The position numbers and the translations under genes are program-made. A DNA stretch of 64,000 bases. It comes from Betaproteobacteria bacterium Ga0077526. GTDB lineage: Bacteria; Pseudomonadota; Gammaproteobacteria; Burkholderiales; Ga0077523. The stretch is from positions 248,001-312,000 of the forward strand of contig LNDV01000035.1 of the NCBI GenBank assembly GCA_001464765.1, in the 5' to 3' direction. This document shows positions 1 to 8,407 of this stretch, in pieces. The first letter of the stretch is position 1, and each line of letters begins with the position of its first letter. The notes under the pieces are model-generated. The model was not told the origin of the DNA, made no database searches, and saw only the letters and a list, made by a program, of their open reading frames with translations.

Positions 1-444
1 GTCGTTGCATTGGGGGCTCTGCTGCTGGCGAGCCCGGCGATTGCGGAAGTCTGTCGTTGGAAGGATGCAGAAGGAGTGACGCACTACTCGCGCGCCGCCC
101 CCGATGGCGTTTTCTGCGAGAAGACGTTGCGGATCGTTCACACCACCTTGAGTGGTCAGTCGGCGCTCGTCTCGCGGGGGCCGGACTACGGCGTGCTGGA
201 GAACGAGTTCCAGCGTCGCCGGCTGCAGCGCATGGAAGCCGAATTGAAGGCCGACGAGGAACGGCAGCTGCGCGTCCAGAAGGCCAGTGCCTGCAACCAG
301 GCCACCGGTCGCTTCGAATGGCTGCGCAACGGCGGCCGCGCCATGCGCACGATGACCGACGGCCAGCCTGCCTACCTCGACGAGTCCGAACACGCGCGGG
401 AAGTTGCCTCCGCGCGGCAGAAGGCCGAGTACTACTGCCGGTAG
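1..444 (+). CDS. DUF4124-domain secreted protein, 5' end cut by the window
   Basis: The reading frame is open from base 1, so the gene starts upstream. The first visible residues are a hydrophobic leader ending in a Sec-type Ala-x-Ala site (ASPAIA) just before EVCRWKD. CRWKDAEGVTHYS is the DUF4124 signature: a short periplasmic beta-domain beginning with Cys-Arg-Trp and a His-Tyr. A charged helical stretch follows and the protein ends in YYCR. A TTG at base 10 is possible but would truncate the signal peptide. The gene at 531 is a paralogue with the same order: leader, CRW, HY, basic helix, terminal Cys. The function of DUF4124 is not known; export to the periplasm is inferred from the leader. 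Confidence 0.8.
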   Translation, partial: VVALGALLLASPAIAEVCRWKDAEGVTHYSRAAPDGVFCEKTLRIVHTTLSGQSALVSRGPDYGVLENEFQRRRLQRMEAELKADEERQLRVQKASACNQATGRFEWLRNGGRAMRTMTDGQPAYLDESEHAREVASARQKAEYYCR

Positions 445-493
445 GGGTTCCCCCCGGAAAACAGGTGGCGTATCGCCGACCCTGAGTCATCGC

Positions 494-501
494 GGATAAT
501 C
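494..501 (+). promoter_or_regulatory. GGATAATC, possible -10 element
   Basis: GGATAATC lies 30 bases before the ATG at 531. The same octamer occurs at a similar distance before the genes at 29951 and 63144, which fits a -10 hexamer of the GATAAT type. No clear -35 box is visible, so this is a weak call. Confidence 0.3.
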
Positions 502-530
502 CGTGCATCGGTCCCGGGATTGCCCTTGCC

Positions 531-992
531 ATGACAGTCCGCTGCTTCCTGCTGTTTCCCCTGCTCTTCGCCCCGGCGATGTCCTCTGCCGACGTGTGCC
601 GCTGGACGGATGCCTCCGGACAGACCCACTACGCCAATAGCCCGCCCCCCGGCGTGACCTGCGCCAAGACCCTTCGCGTCCAGCCTGCCCAACCCGCCCA
701 GCCCGGCCCCTCCGGCAACGGTGCCAAGAGCACGCGGGATCTGGAGGTCGAGTTCCAGAAGCGACGCGGTGATCGTCTGGAAGCCGAGCAGCGGGCAGCG
801 GAGGAGAAAGCCAAGGCCGAGCATCGGGCAGAACTCTGCGGCCAGGCGCGCGGCCGGCTGACATGGCTCGAAGGCGGGGGGCGCGTGGCCAGAATCAACG
901 CGCAGGGAGAACGTCAGGTCCTCGGCGACGAGGAGATCCTTCAGGAAATCGCCGCAGCAAGACGTCGGGTGGCACAGCACTGCTCGCCCTGA
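531..992 (+). CDS. DUF4124-domain secreted protein
   Basis: This is a 153-residue protein with a Sec signal peptide (residues 1-20, cleavage near SSA-DV). A DUF4124 domain follows (CRWTDASGQTHYANS, about residues 23-50). After that come a Pro-rich linker, a charged alpha-helical stretch rich in Arg, Glu and Ala, and a C-terminal Cys four residues before the end. It is clearly paralogous to the gene just upstream, so the pair looks like a tandem duplication. The two genes are 86 bases apart. Probably periplasmic; the function of this family is unknown. Confidence 0.8.
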   Translation: MTVRCFLLFPLLFAPAMSSADVCRWTDASGQTHYANSPPPGVTCAKTLRVQPAQPAQPGPSGNGAKSTRDLEVEFQKRRGDRLEAEQRAAEEKAKAEHRAELCGQARGRLTWLEGGGRVARINAQGERQVLGDEEILQEIAAARRRVAQHCSP

Positions 993-1307
993 GCACCGTC
1001 CGTCGGCCTCGCGGGAACGCCTGACGTGCATTGCGGTCTTCGGCCAGGGTAGGTCCGCGCAACCCGTGCGGATCGCGTGGCGGCCTGCGGACTCCGGGGC
1101 TCGAGAATGAAACGATGGCAGAGCGACGCAGCATTCCGGCGAACTCGACGCCCATGTCAGGCATGCGTAAGGAGAAGGCTGCCAAATGAGGCCCGCTCTG
1201 CCGCCCGTCCAGCAGAAACCTTACCGGCCCGACAGCCTGCTAGCATGCGCCCTTCCTCACAACCTTGCCGTCCATGCCCCGCCTACTGAGTTGTTCTCGC
1301 GCCTGAC
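993..1307. other. Non-coding gap before the efflux operon
   Basis: These 315 bases hold no convincing gene on either strand; the short open frames have Arg/Pro/Cys-rich compositions typical of GC-rich shadows. The promoter of the efflux operon should lie here. A TAGCAT hexamer near 1240 is the only -10-like match I see, and no well-spaced -35 box accompanies it. Confidence 0.5.
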
Positions 1308-2711
1308 GTGATTCGACTCGCCCTTGTTCTGCTGATGCTCGCGCTCCCCCTGGCAACGACGGCCGCCCCGCGCGACCCGTTCGACACCGGCAGCCTGCGA
1401 CCGCCAACGCCGCCACGCGCCTGGAACGGCCCGGACATTCCCGACCCCTGCGGCGGCCTCCAGGCCCTCCCCGCCACGATTTCCCTGCCCGAGGCGCTGG
1501 ACTTCGCCCTGTGCCGCAACCCGCGCACCCGGCAGAGCTGGGCCGCCGCCAAGGTCGCGGCCGCGCAGGCCGGGGTGGCGCAAGGCACGACGCTCCCCAG
1601 CGTGACCGGCACGGTGAACGCTCAGGGCGCCGACTCTCGCAATGCCGCCAACGCGGGACGCCGCGATCAACTGACCGGCACACTCACATTCAACTACCTC
1701 CTGTTCGATTTCGGCGGACGCTCCGCGGCGATCGAGCAGGCGCGCCAGGCCCTGTTCGCGGCCGACTGGACGCACAACGCCACGATGCAGACCGTCGTGC
1801 TCGACGTGAGCCGCGCGTACTACCAGTTGTTTGCCGCGCTCGATGCGCTCGATGCCGCGCGCGCGGGCGAGCAGTTCGCGCGGCAGAGTCTCGACGCCGC
1901 ACGCGCCCGGCAGAAGGCCGGCACGGCCACCCGCGCTGACGTACTCCAGGCACAGACGGCATTTGCGCAGACGACACTCACTCGCACGCAAAGCGAAGGC
2001 GCCACGCTCGTGGCGCGCGGCGTGCTGTCCAATGCGCTGGGTCTCGCCGCGGATGCCTTCGTCCGCCTGACGCCTCCGCCACCAGCGGAAGGTCGCGCCA
2101 TCGGCGAAACTGCGCTGGCCGATCTGCTGCGTCTCGCCTCGGAACGCCGGCCGGAACTGCGCGCGGCCGAAGCCAACGTCGCCGCCGCACGTTCCGCCGT
2201 GACCGTGGAGGAGTCCGCCGCGAAGGCCACCGTCTCGCTGTTCGCCAACACGAGTGCGAGCGTCGTGCAGCCCGGTGCCGACCCGCGCTCGGCAGCGCTC
2301 GGCCTCACCGTGAACATCCCGATCTTTCTCGGCTACCAGCCGACATACCGCATCCAGGCGGCGCGCGAACAGGTCGAACGGCAGGACGCCATCCGCGAGC
2401 AGTTGCGCAACGACATCTCGCTGGAGGTGTGGCGTTCGTACCAGGACGTGCGCACCCAGGAACAAGCGGTCACCTCCGCGGGCGATCTCGTCGCGAGCGC
2501 ATCCGAATCCTATGGCGTGGCATTCGGTCGCTACCGCGCCGGCGTGGGCACCGTCATCGACGTGCTGAATGCGCAGACCGCCCTGATCCAGGCGAGCGTC
2601 CAGAAGATCCAGGCACGCTTCAATCTCAACCTTGCGAAGATCGCGCTCGCCCGGGCGATCGGTGCGCTAGACGCGGGCCTGTTCGCCGACGCGTCCGCGC
2701 CGCTTCGCTGA
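1308..2711 (+). CDS. TolC-family outer-membrane efflux protein
   Basis: This 467-residue protein begins with GTG and a signal peptide (residues 1-20, ending TTAA). Two outer-membrane-efflux-protein repeats follow, at roughly residues 60-265 and 270-460. They show the family's long amphipathic helices (for example ALDFALCRNPRTRQSWAA and its second-half counterpart AYQDVR/YGVAFGRYRAGVGTVIDVLNAQ). The length is normal for a TolC protomer. It is the first gene of a co-directional set with an adaptor (2725), an ATPase (3945) and a permease (4679), so it probably forms the outer-membrane duct of that tripartite exporter. The substrate cannot be read from the sequence. No regulator is adjacent. Confidence 0.9.
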   Translation: MIRLALVLLMLALPLATTAAPRDPFDTGSLRPPTPPRAWNGPDIPDPCGGLQALPATISLPEALDFALCRNPRTRQSWAAAKVAAAQAGVAQGTTLPSVTGTVNAQGADSRNAANAGRRDQLTGTLTFNYLLFDFGGRSAAIEQARQALFAADWTHNATMQTVVLDVSRAYYQLFAALDALDAARAGEQFARQSLDAARARQKAGTATRADVLQAQTAFAQTTLTRTQSEGATLVARGVLSNALGLAADAFVRLTPPPPAEGRAIGETALADLLRLASERRPELRAAEANVAAARSAVTVEESAAKATVSLFANTSASVVQPGADPRSAALGLTVNIPIFLGYQPTYRIQAAREQVERQDAIREQLRNDISLEVWRSYQDVRTQEQAVTSAGDLVASASESYGVAFGRYRAGVGTVIDVLNAQTALIQASVQKIQARFNLNLAKIALARAIGALDAGLFADASAPLR

Positions 2712-2724
2712 ACCGAACCCGCCG

Positions 2725-3945
2725 ATGCCCAAGAAGCTGATCTCCCTGCTCATCCGACTGCTCGTCGTCGCCGCCATCGCCGGCGCGGCCTGGTACGGCT
2801 GGCTGCAGTGGCAGAAGTCCAAGGTGAAGCCGCTGGAGGAGCGGGTCCAGATCGAGGAAGTCGCCCGCGGCACCCTCGTTCAGGCCGTGACGGCAAACGG
2901 CACGATCAATCCGGTCGTCATCGTCAACGTCGGTACGCAGGTGTCCGGCACCGTGAAGAAGCTGCATGCCGACTTCAATCATCAGGTCGACGCGGGCCAG
3001 ATGCTGCTGGAGCTCGACCCCACGCTGTTCCGCGCGGCCATGGAGCAGAGCCGCGGCGATTTGGGCGTGGCCGAAGCCGCATTCCGGCTCGCGCTTGCGA
3101 ACGAGAAGCGCATCCGCGAACTGCTCGCCCAGGAATACGTCACCCGCCAGGAACTGGATCAGGCCATTCAGGCGCGTGAGGCTGCGGCCGCGCAGAAGCG
3201 CATCGCGCAGGGCCGGCTTGCCCGCGATGAAGCCAACCTTGCCTTCAGCGTGATCCGCTCGCCGGTGTCGGGCATCGTCGTGTCGCGTCAGGTGGATGTC
3301 GGTCAGACCGTCGCCGCCAGTTTCCAGACACCCACGCTGTTCCAGATCGCGCAGGACCTCACGCGGATGCAGATCAACACCAACGTGGCCGAAGCCGACA
3401 TCGGCAAGATCAAGGTGGACATGCCCGTCAACTTCACCGTGGACGCCTTCCCCGGCCGCAGCTTCGAGGGCTCGATCCGGCAGATCCGTCTGAATCCGAT
3501 CATCGAGCAGAACGTCGTCACCTACAACGCCGTGGTCGGCGTCAACAATGCGGACCTCGCGCTGATGCCCGGCATGACCGCGTACGTCAGCGTGGTCGTC
3601 GACACCCGCAACGACGTGCTTCTGGTCCCGTCGGCGGCACTGCGGTTCCGCCCGAAAGAAGCGGGCAGCGGCAGCGGTGGCAACGGCGCGGGCAGTGCGG
3701 GCAGCGGCAGTGGCGCCACGTCGTCCGAGCGTCCCGCCAAGGGCGGCAAGGACAAGGGCCCGCGCGTCTACGTGGTCCAGGGTGAGGAGATGAAGCCCGT
3801 CTCCGTGAAGACCGGCATCAGCGACGGCAAGATGGTCGAGATCGTAGGCGGCGACCTGAAGGCGGGCGATCGCATCGCCGTGCAGAACCGCGCGACCGGC
3901 GGCCCCGGTGGCGGCGCGGGCGGCTCCAGGATGCGGGCCTTCTGA
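2725..3945 (+). CDS. MacA-like periplasmic adaptor of an ABC exporter
   Basis: This 406-residue membrane-fusion protein has an N-terminal membrane anchor (about residues 5-24). The first lipoyl half follows (VTANGTINPV), then an alpha-helical hairpin (about 95-160), the second lipoyl half (VIRSPVSGIVVSRQVDVGQTV) and a beta-barrel. It links the TolC protein to the MacB-type transporter. About residues 311-345 form a low-complexity Gly/Ser-rich insertion followed by Lys/Gly repeats, inside the membrane-proximal domain; the extreme C-terminus is also Gly-rich. The gene starts 13 bases after the TolC gene and overlaps the ATPase by one base, so one transcript is likely. Substrate unknown. Confidence 0.9.
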   Translation: MPKKLISLLIRLLVVAAIAGAAWYGWLQWQKSKVKPLEERVQIEEVARGTLVQAVTANGTINPVVIVNVGTQVSGTVKKLHADFNHQVDAGQMLLELDPTLFRAAMEQSRGDLGVAEAAFRLALANEKRIRELLAQEYVTRQELDQAIQAREAAAAQKRIAQGRLARDEANLAFSVIRSPVSGIVVSRQVDVGQTVAASFQTPTLFQIAQDLTRMQINTNVAEADIGKIKVDMPVNFTVDAFPGRSFEGSIRQIRLNPIIEQNVVTYNAVVGVNNADLALMPGMTAYVSVVVDTRNDVLLVPSAALRFRPKEAGSGSGGNGAGSAGSGSGATSSERPAKGGKDKGPRVYVVQGEEMKPVSVKTGISDGKMVEIVGGDLKAGDRIAVQNRATGGPGGGAGGSRMRAF

Positions 3946-4682
3946 TGACCGAACCGGCGGCGCGGCGACGACGCTCGGTCGTCCTCGTGGAACACCTCTT
4001 CAAGCAGTACGAGACCGCCGCGGGCCCGCACCCGGTGCTGCAGGACATCAATCTGCAGATCATGGACGGCGAGTTCGTGGCGCTCATGGGCCCGTCCGGG
4101 TCCGGCAAGTCCACGTTCATGAACATCCTGGGCTGCCTCGACACCCCCACGAGCGGCCGCTTCGAACTCGACGGCCACGACACCGCGCGCCTTGACTCCG
4201 ACCGCCTCGCGCAGTTGCGCAACCGCTTCATCGGCTTCGTGTTCCAGGGCTTCAACCTGCTGCCGCGCGTATCGCTCGTCGAGAACGTGGCACTGCCGCT
4301 GGTGTATGCCGGCGTCGGCCGGTCGGAACGACTCGCCCGCGCCGGCGAACTGCTGGAACGAGTCGGGCTGGGCCAGTACCTCGGTCATCATCCGAACCAG
4401 ATCTCCGGCGGGCAGCAGCAGCGCGTGGCCATCGCGCGGGCGCTCGCCAATCGTCCGCGGCTGATCCTCGCGGACGAACCCACGGGCAATCTCGACACGA
4501 CCACCAGTCACGAGATCATGAGTCTGTTCGACCGGCTCAACGCCGACGAGGGCATCACGATCGTGCTGGTCACCCACGAGGCCGACGTGGCGCGCTTCGC
4601 ACATCGCCTCGTGCGCTTCCAGGACGGCAAGGTGTCCCATGACGGCGCATCGGCCGCCGTCCTGCAGGAGGCTCCCGCATGA
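3945..4682 (+). CDS. ABC exporter ATPase, MacB/LolD type
   Basis: This 245-residue nucleotide-binding subunit shows Walker A GPSGSGKS (residues 49-56), signature SGGQQQR (154-160), Walker B LILADE (173-178) and switch His211. The sequence is closest to the ATPase half of MacB and to LolD-type proteins. In classical MacB this domain is fused to the permease, whereas here it is a stand-alone gene whose TGA overlaps the permease ATG by four bases. With its neighbours it should power outward transport across the whole envelope. Lolipop, macrolide and peptide exporters share this layout, so the substrate is open. Confidence 0.92.
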   Translation: MTEPAARRRRSVVLVEHLFKQYETAAGPHPVLQDINLQIMDGEFVALMGPSGSGKSTFMNILGCLDTPTSGRFELDGHDTARLDSDRLAQLRNRFIGFVFQGFNLLPRVSLVENVALPLVYAGVGRSERLARAGELLERVGLGQYLGHHPNQISGGQQQRVAIARALANRPRLILADEPTGNLDTTTSHEIMSLFDRLNADEGITIVLVTHEADVARFAHRLVRFQDGKVSHDGASAAVLQEAPA

Positions 4683-5899
4683 TCGGCGCGATGCTGCGCG
4701 AGGCCTGGCGCGCGATGGGTGCGAACAAGATGCGCACCTTCCTCACGATGCTCGGCATGGTGATCGGCGTAGGTGCGGTCATCCTCATGCTGGCCATCGG
4801 CCAGGGCGCGCAGAACCTCGTGCGGCAGTCCATCGCGAGCATGGGCTCGAACCTGATCATGGTGCTGTCGGGCTTCACTTCTGCCAGCGGCGTGCGCTCG
4901 GGATCAGGGAGCATCCCGACGCTCAACGTGGCAGACGCGCGCGCGATCGGTGACCTGCCGACCGTCGCGGAAGTCGCGCCGCTTCAGCCGGGAACGTCCC
5001 AACTCGTCTACGGCTCCAGCAACTGGAGCACGATGGTCTACGGCACCACACCGCCCTACTTCGGCCTTCGGGAATGGGCGATCGAGCGCGGCGATCCGAT
5101 CAGCGACCTCGACGTGCGCTCCGCGGCGCGTGTGGCGGTCGTGGGTCAGACGGTCGTCTCACGCCTCTTCGGCGACGAGGACCCCATCGGCAAGACCATG
5201 CGCATCCGCCATGCGCCGTTCGTGGTGGTGGGCATCCTGGCGGCGAAGGGACAGAGCTTCGACGGCCGCGACCAGGACGATACGGTGCTGATCCCGTTCA
5301 CCACGGCCCAGCGCAAGGTCTTCGGCGCGCAGTTTCCCAACAGCACCCGCATGATCCTCGTGCAGGCGAGCAGCGAAGCCGACATGCCTCAGGCGGAAGC
5401 GGACATCACCGCGCTCCTGCGCGAGCGTCAGCGCACGCCCGAGGGCATGGAGCCCAACTTCACGGTGCGCAACATGACCGCGGCGGCGCAGGCCCAGGCG
5501 CAGACGACGAAGGTCATGTCGATCCTGCTGGGCTCGGTGGCGTGCGTGTCTCTGGTGGTGGGTGGTATCGGCATCATGAACATCATGCTGGTGTCCGTGA
5601 CGGAGCGCACCCGCGAAATCGGCATCCGGATGGCGATCGGCGCGCGCCGTCGCGACATCCTCCTGCAGTTCCTGCTGGAAGCGGTGATCGTCTCGCTGCT
5701 GGGATGCATCGTCGGCGTGGCGGTGGGCGTCTCGCTCTCGTCGCTGGCGCAGGACGTGACGGGCGTCTATGCGGAGATCACACCGTGGTCCATCGCACTG
5801 TCGTTCGCGGTCGCGGCGATCGTCGGCGTCTTTTTCGGGTTCTACCCGGCGCGCAGGGCGGCTTACTTAAAGCCGATCGAGGCCCTGCGCTTCCAGTAA
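4679..5899 (+). CDS. MacB-type ABC permease
   Basis: This 406-residue permease carries the MacB_PCD/FtsX architecture. One transmembrane helix (about residues 19-41) is followed by a large periplasmic domain (about 45-270) and a C-terminal FtsX domain with three helices (about 283-400). The strings GGIGIMNIMLVSVTERTREI and AIGARRRDI are hallmarks of MacB/FtsX permeases. The gene overlaps the ATPase gene by four bases and is the last of the operon. The next gene is convergent and only 10 bases away. It works as a mechanotransmission permease rather than a channel in the known family; the cargo is not predictable here. Confidence 0.92.
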   Translation: MIGAMLREAWRAMGANKMRTFLTMLGMVIGVGAVILMLAIGQGAQNLVRQSIASMGSNLIMVLSGFTSASGVRSGSGSIPTLNVADARAIGDLPTVAEVAPLQPGTSQLVYGSSNWSTMVYGTTPPYFGLREWAIERGDPISDLDVRSAARVAVVGQTVVSRLFGDEDPIGKTMRIRHAPFVVVGILAAKGQSFDGRDQDDTVLIPFTTAQRKVFGAQFPNSTRMILVQASSEADMPQAEADITALLRERQRTPEGMEPNFTVRNMTAAAQAQAQTTKVMSILLGSVACVSLVVGGIGIMNIMLVSVTERTREIGIRMAIGARRRDILLQFLLEAVIVSLLGCIVGVAVGVSLSSLAQDVTGVYAEITPWSIALSFAVAAIVGVFFGFYPARRAAYLKPIEALRFQ

Positions 5900-5909
5900 C
5901 CGGCCGGCT

Positions 5910-6266
5910 TCAGCGATCCGTCGGCGGATCGCGCTGGAACTCACCTTCAATGACGGTGCCGCCCGATTCCTCGCGCGGCCCCGGCGGCCCCGGCTGCCCC
6001 TGCTGCCTTTCCGCCTGAGCCCGCATCTGGGCTTCCGCCTGCGCCATCTGCGCCTTCAGCTGCTTGCGCAACTCACGCGTCTTCCACCACAGGTAGCCAC
6101 CGACGACGATGGCAACGGCCACGAGGATCGCGAGAAACACCAGCGAGAACACGAAACCCGCGATGAGCAGGATCGTGCCCACAATGACACCGACGATGCT
6201 CTTGAGAAAGCCGGGGCCCTGACGGCCGCCGCCGGCGAGGCGGTACTGGTTCGGGTCAAGGGCCAT
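5910..6266 (-). CDS. Small membrane protein of unknown function
   Basis: This 118-residue protein has a strongly hydrophobic segment at residues 23-58 (one long or two short helices). A charged coiled-coil-like tail rich in Gln, Ala and Arg follows (65-95), then a Pro/Gly stretch. The start is set by an ATG that overlaps the upstream bicupin stop in an ATGA arrangement, with no need for the longer open frame. Co-translation with the bicupin gene is likely. I do not recognise the family. The layout resembles small inner-membrane proteins with a cytoplasmic coiled coil. Confidence 0.65.
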   Translation of the reverse strand: MALDPNQYRLAGGGRQGPGFLKSIVGVIVGTILLIAGFVFSLVFLAILVAVAIVVGGYLWWKTRELRKQLKAQMAQAEAQMRAQAERQQGQPGPPGPREESGGTVIEGEFQRDPPTDR

Positions 6267-7189
6267 CAGTCGAAGCTGAATCCCGGGGTGCGTGTGTAGT
6301 AGTGCAAGGCCTCGTCCTGGAAGATGAGCGCGCGGGCGCGCTGACCGCTCTGGTTGTGGTGGGAGTGCAGGCTGGTGGGCGGGGTGATCTGCGCCGCGCC
6401 TGCCGACCATGCCACCTTCTGACCGTCGATGGCGGAGTAAGTGCCTTCGCCCTGCAACACGAGCGTGACGGCGACGCCGTTGTGCCGGTGCGCCCGCTGC
6501 TCGCCGCCCGGCTCGACCGTGTTGAGCCCGACGCTGATGAAGGGCAGCGTGTTGTTGCTGGGCATGAGGGCGGCACTGGAGAACTGCACGAACCGTCCGG
6601 TGCTGTTGTCCGTCTTGGGGCGGGCCCACTCCCGTTCCAGCCTTCGCTCCACTTCCTCCGCAAGCCAGTGGGTGGTTTCCACCCGGGCCTTTCCGGGGGC
6701 CGGCGGGCGCAGACCGTCGTAGGCGAGCAGCGGCTCGTCCGTACCGATGTAGAGCAGACAATCCTCGCCGTGCGAGCGGTGCACCGTTTCACCACCGCCC
6801 GGAAAGAGGAACATGTCGCCCGCCTTCCATTCGATCGTGTCCGGACCGCTGGTGCTGACGCCGCTGCCGCGGATCACGAAGCAGATCTCGCCGGAGGCTT
6901 GCAGCGCCGTGCGGAACGACTCGCCGGCCCGCAGACGCAGGTACTGCAGCAGCAGCACGGGCGTCGTCGCGGGATACCCCGTGCCGAGGAGGTCCGAATT
7001 GTCGAGATGGATAAGGCCCGTGGGCGTATCCGCCGCGTAGGCACGGTCCCGTTCCGCAAGGAACTGGCGAGGGGTGATCGTGGACCATCGGAAGGCGAAA
7101 CCGTTGTCGTCCGAAAAGTACCGGGCACGCCGGTTGGCCGGCGTATCGCGTTGGGTAGGCAACGCGAACGTGGGGTCTGGTGCGTTCAT
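6266..7189 (-). CDS. Bicupin, gentisate 1,2-dioxygenase-like
   Basis: This 307-residue protein has two cupin domains (about residues 75-150 and 215-300), the architecture of gentisate and salicylate ring-cleaving dioxygenases. The C-terminal cupin keeps a His-x-His pair (H234, H236 in AHRHNG) and a downstream His cluster (H275-H278) suited to bind iron. The N-terminal cupin has lost its His-x-His pair (FRTALQASGE), leaving one probable metal site. A strong ribosome site (AGGAGGAG) precedes the ATG. The next gene upstream is a zinc deacylase, which suggests a small catabolic cluster. The actual aromatic substrate is unknown; a non-catalytic or other oxidase role is possible. Confidence 0.7.
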   Translation of the reverse strand: MNAPDPTFALPTQRDTPANRRARYFSDDNGFAFRWSTITPRQFLAERDRAYAADTPTGLIHLDNSDLLGTGYPATTPVLLLQYLRLRAGESFRTALQASGEICFVIRGSGVSTSGPDTIEWKAGDMFLFPGGGETVHRSHGEDCLLYIGTDEPLLAYDGLRPPAPGKARVETTHWLAEEVERRLEREWARPKTDNSTGRFVQFSSAALMPSNNTLPFISVGLNTVEPGGEQRAHRHNGVAVTLVLQGEGTYSAIDGQKVAWSAGAAQITPPTSLHSHHNQSGQRARALIFQDEALHYYTRTPGFSFD

Positions 7190-7247
7190 CTCAAGCTCCT
7201 CCTGGGGATTCTTCTGGCCGCATTGCAGTCAAGTATAGGCGGCGCGG

Positions 7248-8267
7248 TCAGCCCGCGTACGGGCGCATCACGACACCCACGACATCGCCCTTCTTCACGC
7301 GGCCCTGGCCGGGCGCCATCCAGACGTAGCCGTCCGAGCGGAACTTAACGGGGATCGGCTCGCGCTCCCATTCCTCGACGAAGTGCAGATAGCCGGCCAG
7401 TTCGCCCTCCGCCACCGGCGCGCCGGGCAGGTGCAGCGGTTCGAACAATCCCTCGCTGGGAGCGAACACGTAGCCGCGCTGATCGCGGACCTCCATGTGT
7501 TTCGTGGCGGGCGAGCCGTCAGCCTGCGTGGTGTCGGGACGGCCGTCGATCATGCCGAAGTGCCTGAGCACGTTGTCGAGCCCGCGCTCGGCGATGCGAA
7601 CCCCGTCGACGCTCACGCGCCCATAGCCGCCGAGTTCGCAGGCGATGGCCAGGACGCCGCGGGCTTCCGCTGCCGCCGCGAGTGTGGCGGTTTCGTCCAC
7701 GCCCCAGAACACGACGTTGTAGGGCGCGCCGAACGCCGACGCCATCGCGATCGTACGAGCGAGCAGGCCGGCATCCTGCGAGTGGTGCATGTTGGAACTC
7801 AGGGCGGCTTCCATCGCGTTGCCGGCGGCGTGCACATCCACCGACACCTCCACCTGGGGCAGGATCACGCTGTCGACGAAATGCGCGAGCACCTGGCAGA
7901 AGCTGCCCTTCGGATCGCCGGGGAAGCAGCGGTTGAAGTCGCGACCGTCCACCGGGCACATGCGGCGCCCCGCCATGGCCGCCGGCAGATCCAGCGCCGG
8001 CATGAGGATCACCTTGCCGCGAAGTGCGCCCGGGTCGAGACGACGGGCGAGACGCGACACCGCGATGGGACCTTCGTACTCGTCACCGTGGACACCGCCG
8101 GTGAACAGCACCGCCGGTCCCGGCCCGCCGTTGAACACCGCAATGGGAATCTCGATCGTGGCCCACGCGCCGCCGTCCCGCGATTGCGGCACGCGCAGAT
8201 AGCCGACCTGCCGCCCTGGCTTGTCGAAATCGATCTCGTGGAACACACGGCTCTTGGCTTCGTTCAT
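7248..8267 (-). CDS. Succinylglutamate desuccinylase/aspartoacylase-family deacylase
   Basis: This 339-residue zinc hydrolase carries the zinc motif HGDEYEG (H60, E63), the third ligand H146 in DVHAAG, and NRCFPG, which contains the usual substrate-binding Arg. The C-terminal part (about 270-335) is a biotinyl-like beta-domain with repeated Gly. The family removes acyl groups from N-acylated amino acids. The layout and length are close to the DoeB/ectoine-degradation subgroup, but no ectoine genes are nearby, so the substrate is left open. It is followed at 58 bases by the bicupin gene on the same strand. Confidence 0.8.
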   Translation of the reverse strand: MNEAKSRVFHEIDFDKPGRQVGYLRVPQSRDGGAWATIEIPIAVFNGGPGPAVLFTGGVHGDEYEGPIAVSRLARRLDPGALRGKVILMPALDLPAAMAGRRMCPVDGRDFNRCFPGDPKGSFCQVLAHFVDSVILPQVEVSVDVHAAGNAMEAALSSNMHHSQDAGLLARTIAMASAFGAPYNVVFWGVDETATLAAAAEARGVLAIACELGGYGRVSVDGVRIAERGLDNVLRHFGMIDGRPDTTQADGSPATKHMEVRDQRGYVFAPSEGLFEPLHLPGAPVAEGELAGYLHFVEEWEREPIPVKFRSDGYVWMAPGQGRVKKGDVVGVVMRPYAG

Positions 8268-8322
8268 TTACGTCTCCATTCGAAAAACGAACATGCGGCA
8301 TTCATCGCGACCGAGAACGACC

Positions 8323-8346
8323 GCCCCGGACGGAGTCCGGGCTACG
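8323..8346 (-). repeat. REP-like palindrome (short form)
   Basis: On the minus strand this reads GTAGCCCGGACTCCGTCCGGGG: a TAG-containing head followed by a short CCCGGA/TCCGGG hairpin. It matches the outer stem of the longer copies at 21868 and 34008 but lacks their inner stem. It lies 20 bases beyond the octamer array that follows queG. Confidence 0.6.
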
Positions 8347-8367
8347 GCGCGGCCATTGACCTCGTAC

Positions 8368-8407
8368 GCCTTCACGCCGTCACACCTTCACACCTTCACG
8401 TCTTCAA
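8368..8407 (-). repeat. Octamer array at the 3' end of queG
   Basis: Five 8-bp units run without spacers. On the queG sense strand the consensus is GTGAAGGY, with one substituted unit and one starting TTGAAG. The queG stop codon (TGA, 8396-8398) is formed inside the array, and the last two residues Lys-Thr are coded by it. Equivalent arrays are at 34054 and 52357. Confidence 0.75.

Noticed and set aside
5900..5909. Shared terminator between the convergent MacB-type and small membrane protein genes
   Set aside because: The gap is ten bases and no hairpin with a T-run is visible.
8368..8407. CRISPR-like array
   Set aside because: Units are 8 bp and contiguous with no spacers, so this is a short tandem repeat, not a CRISPR.
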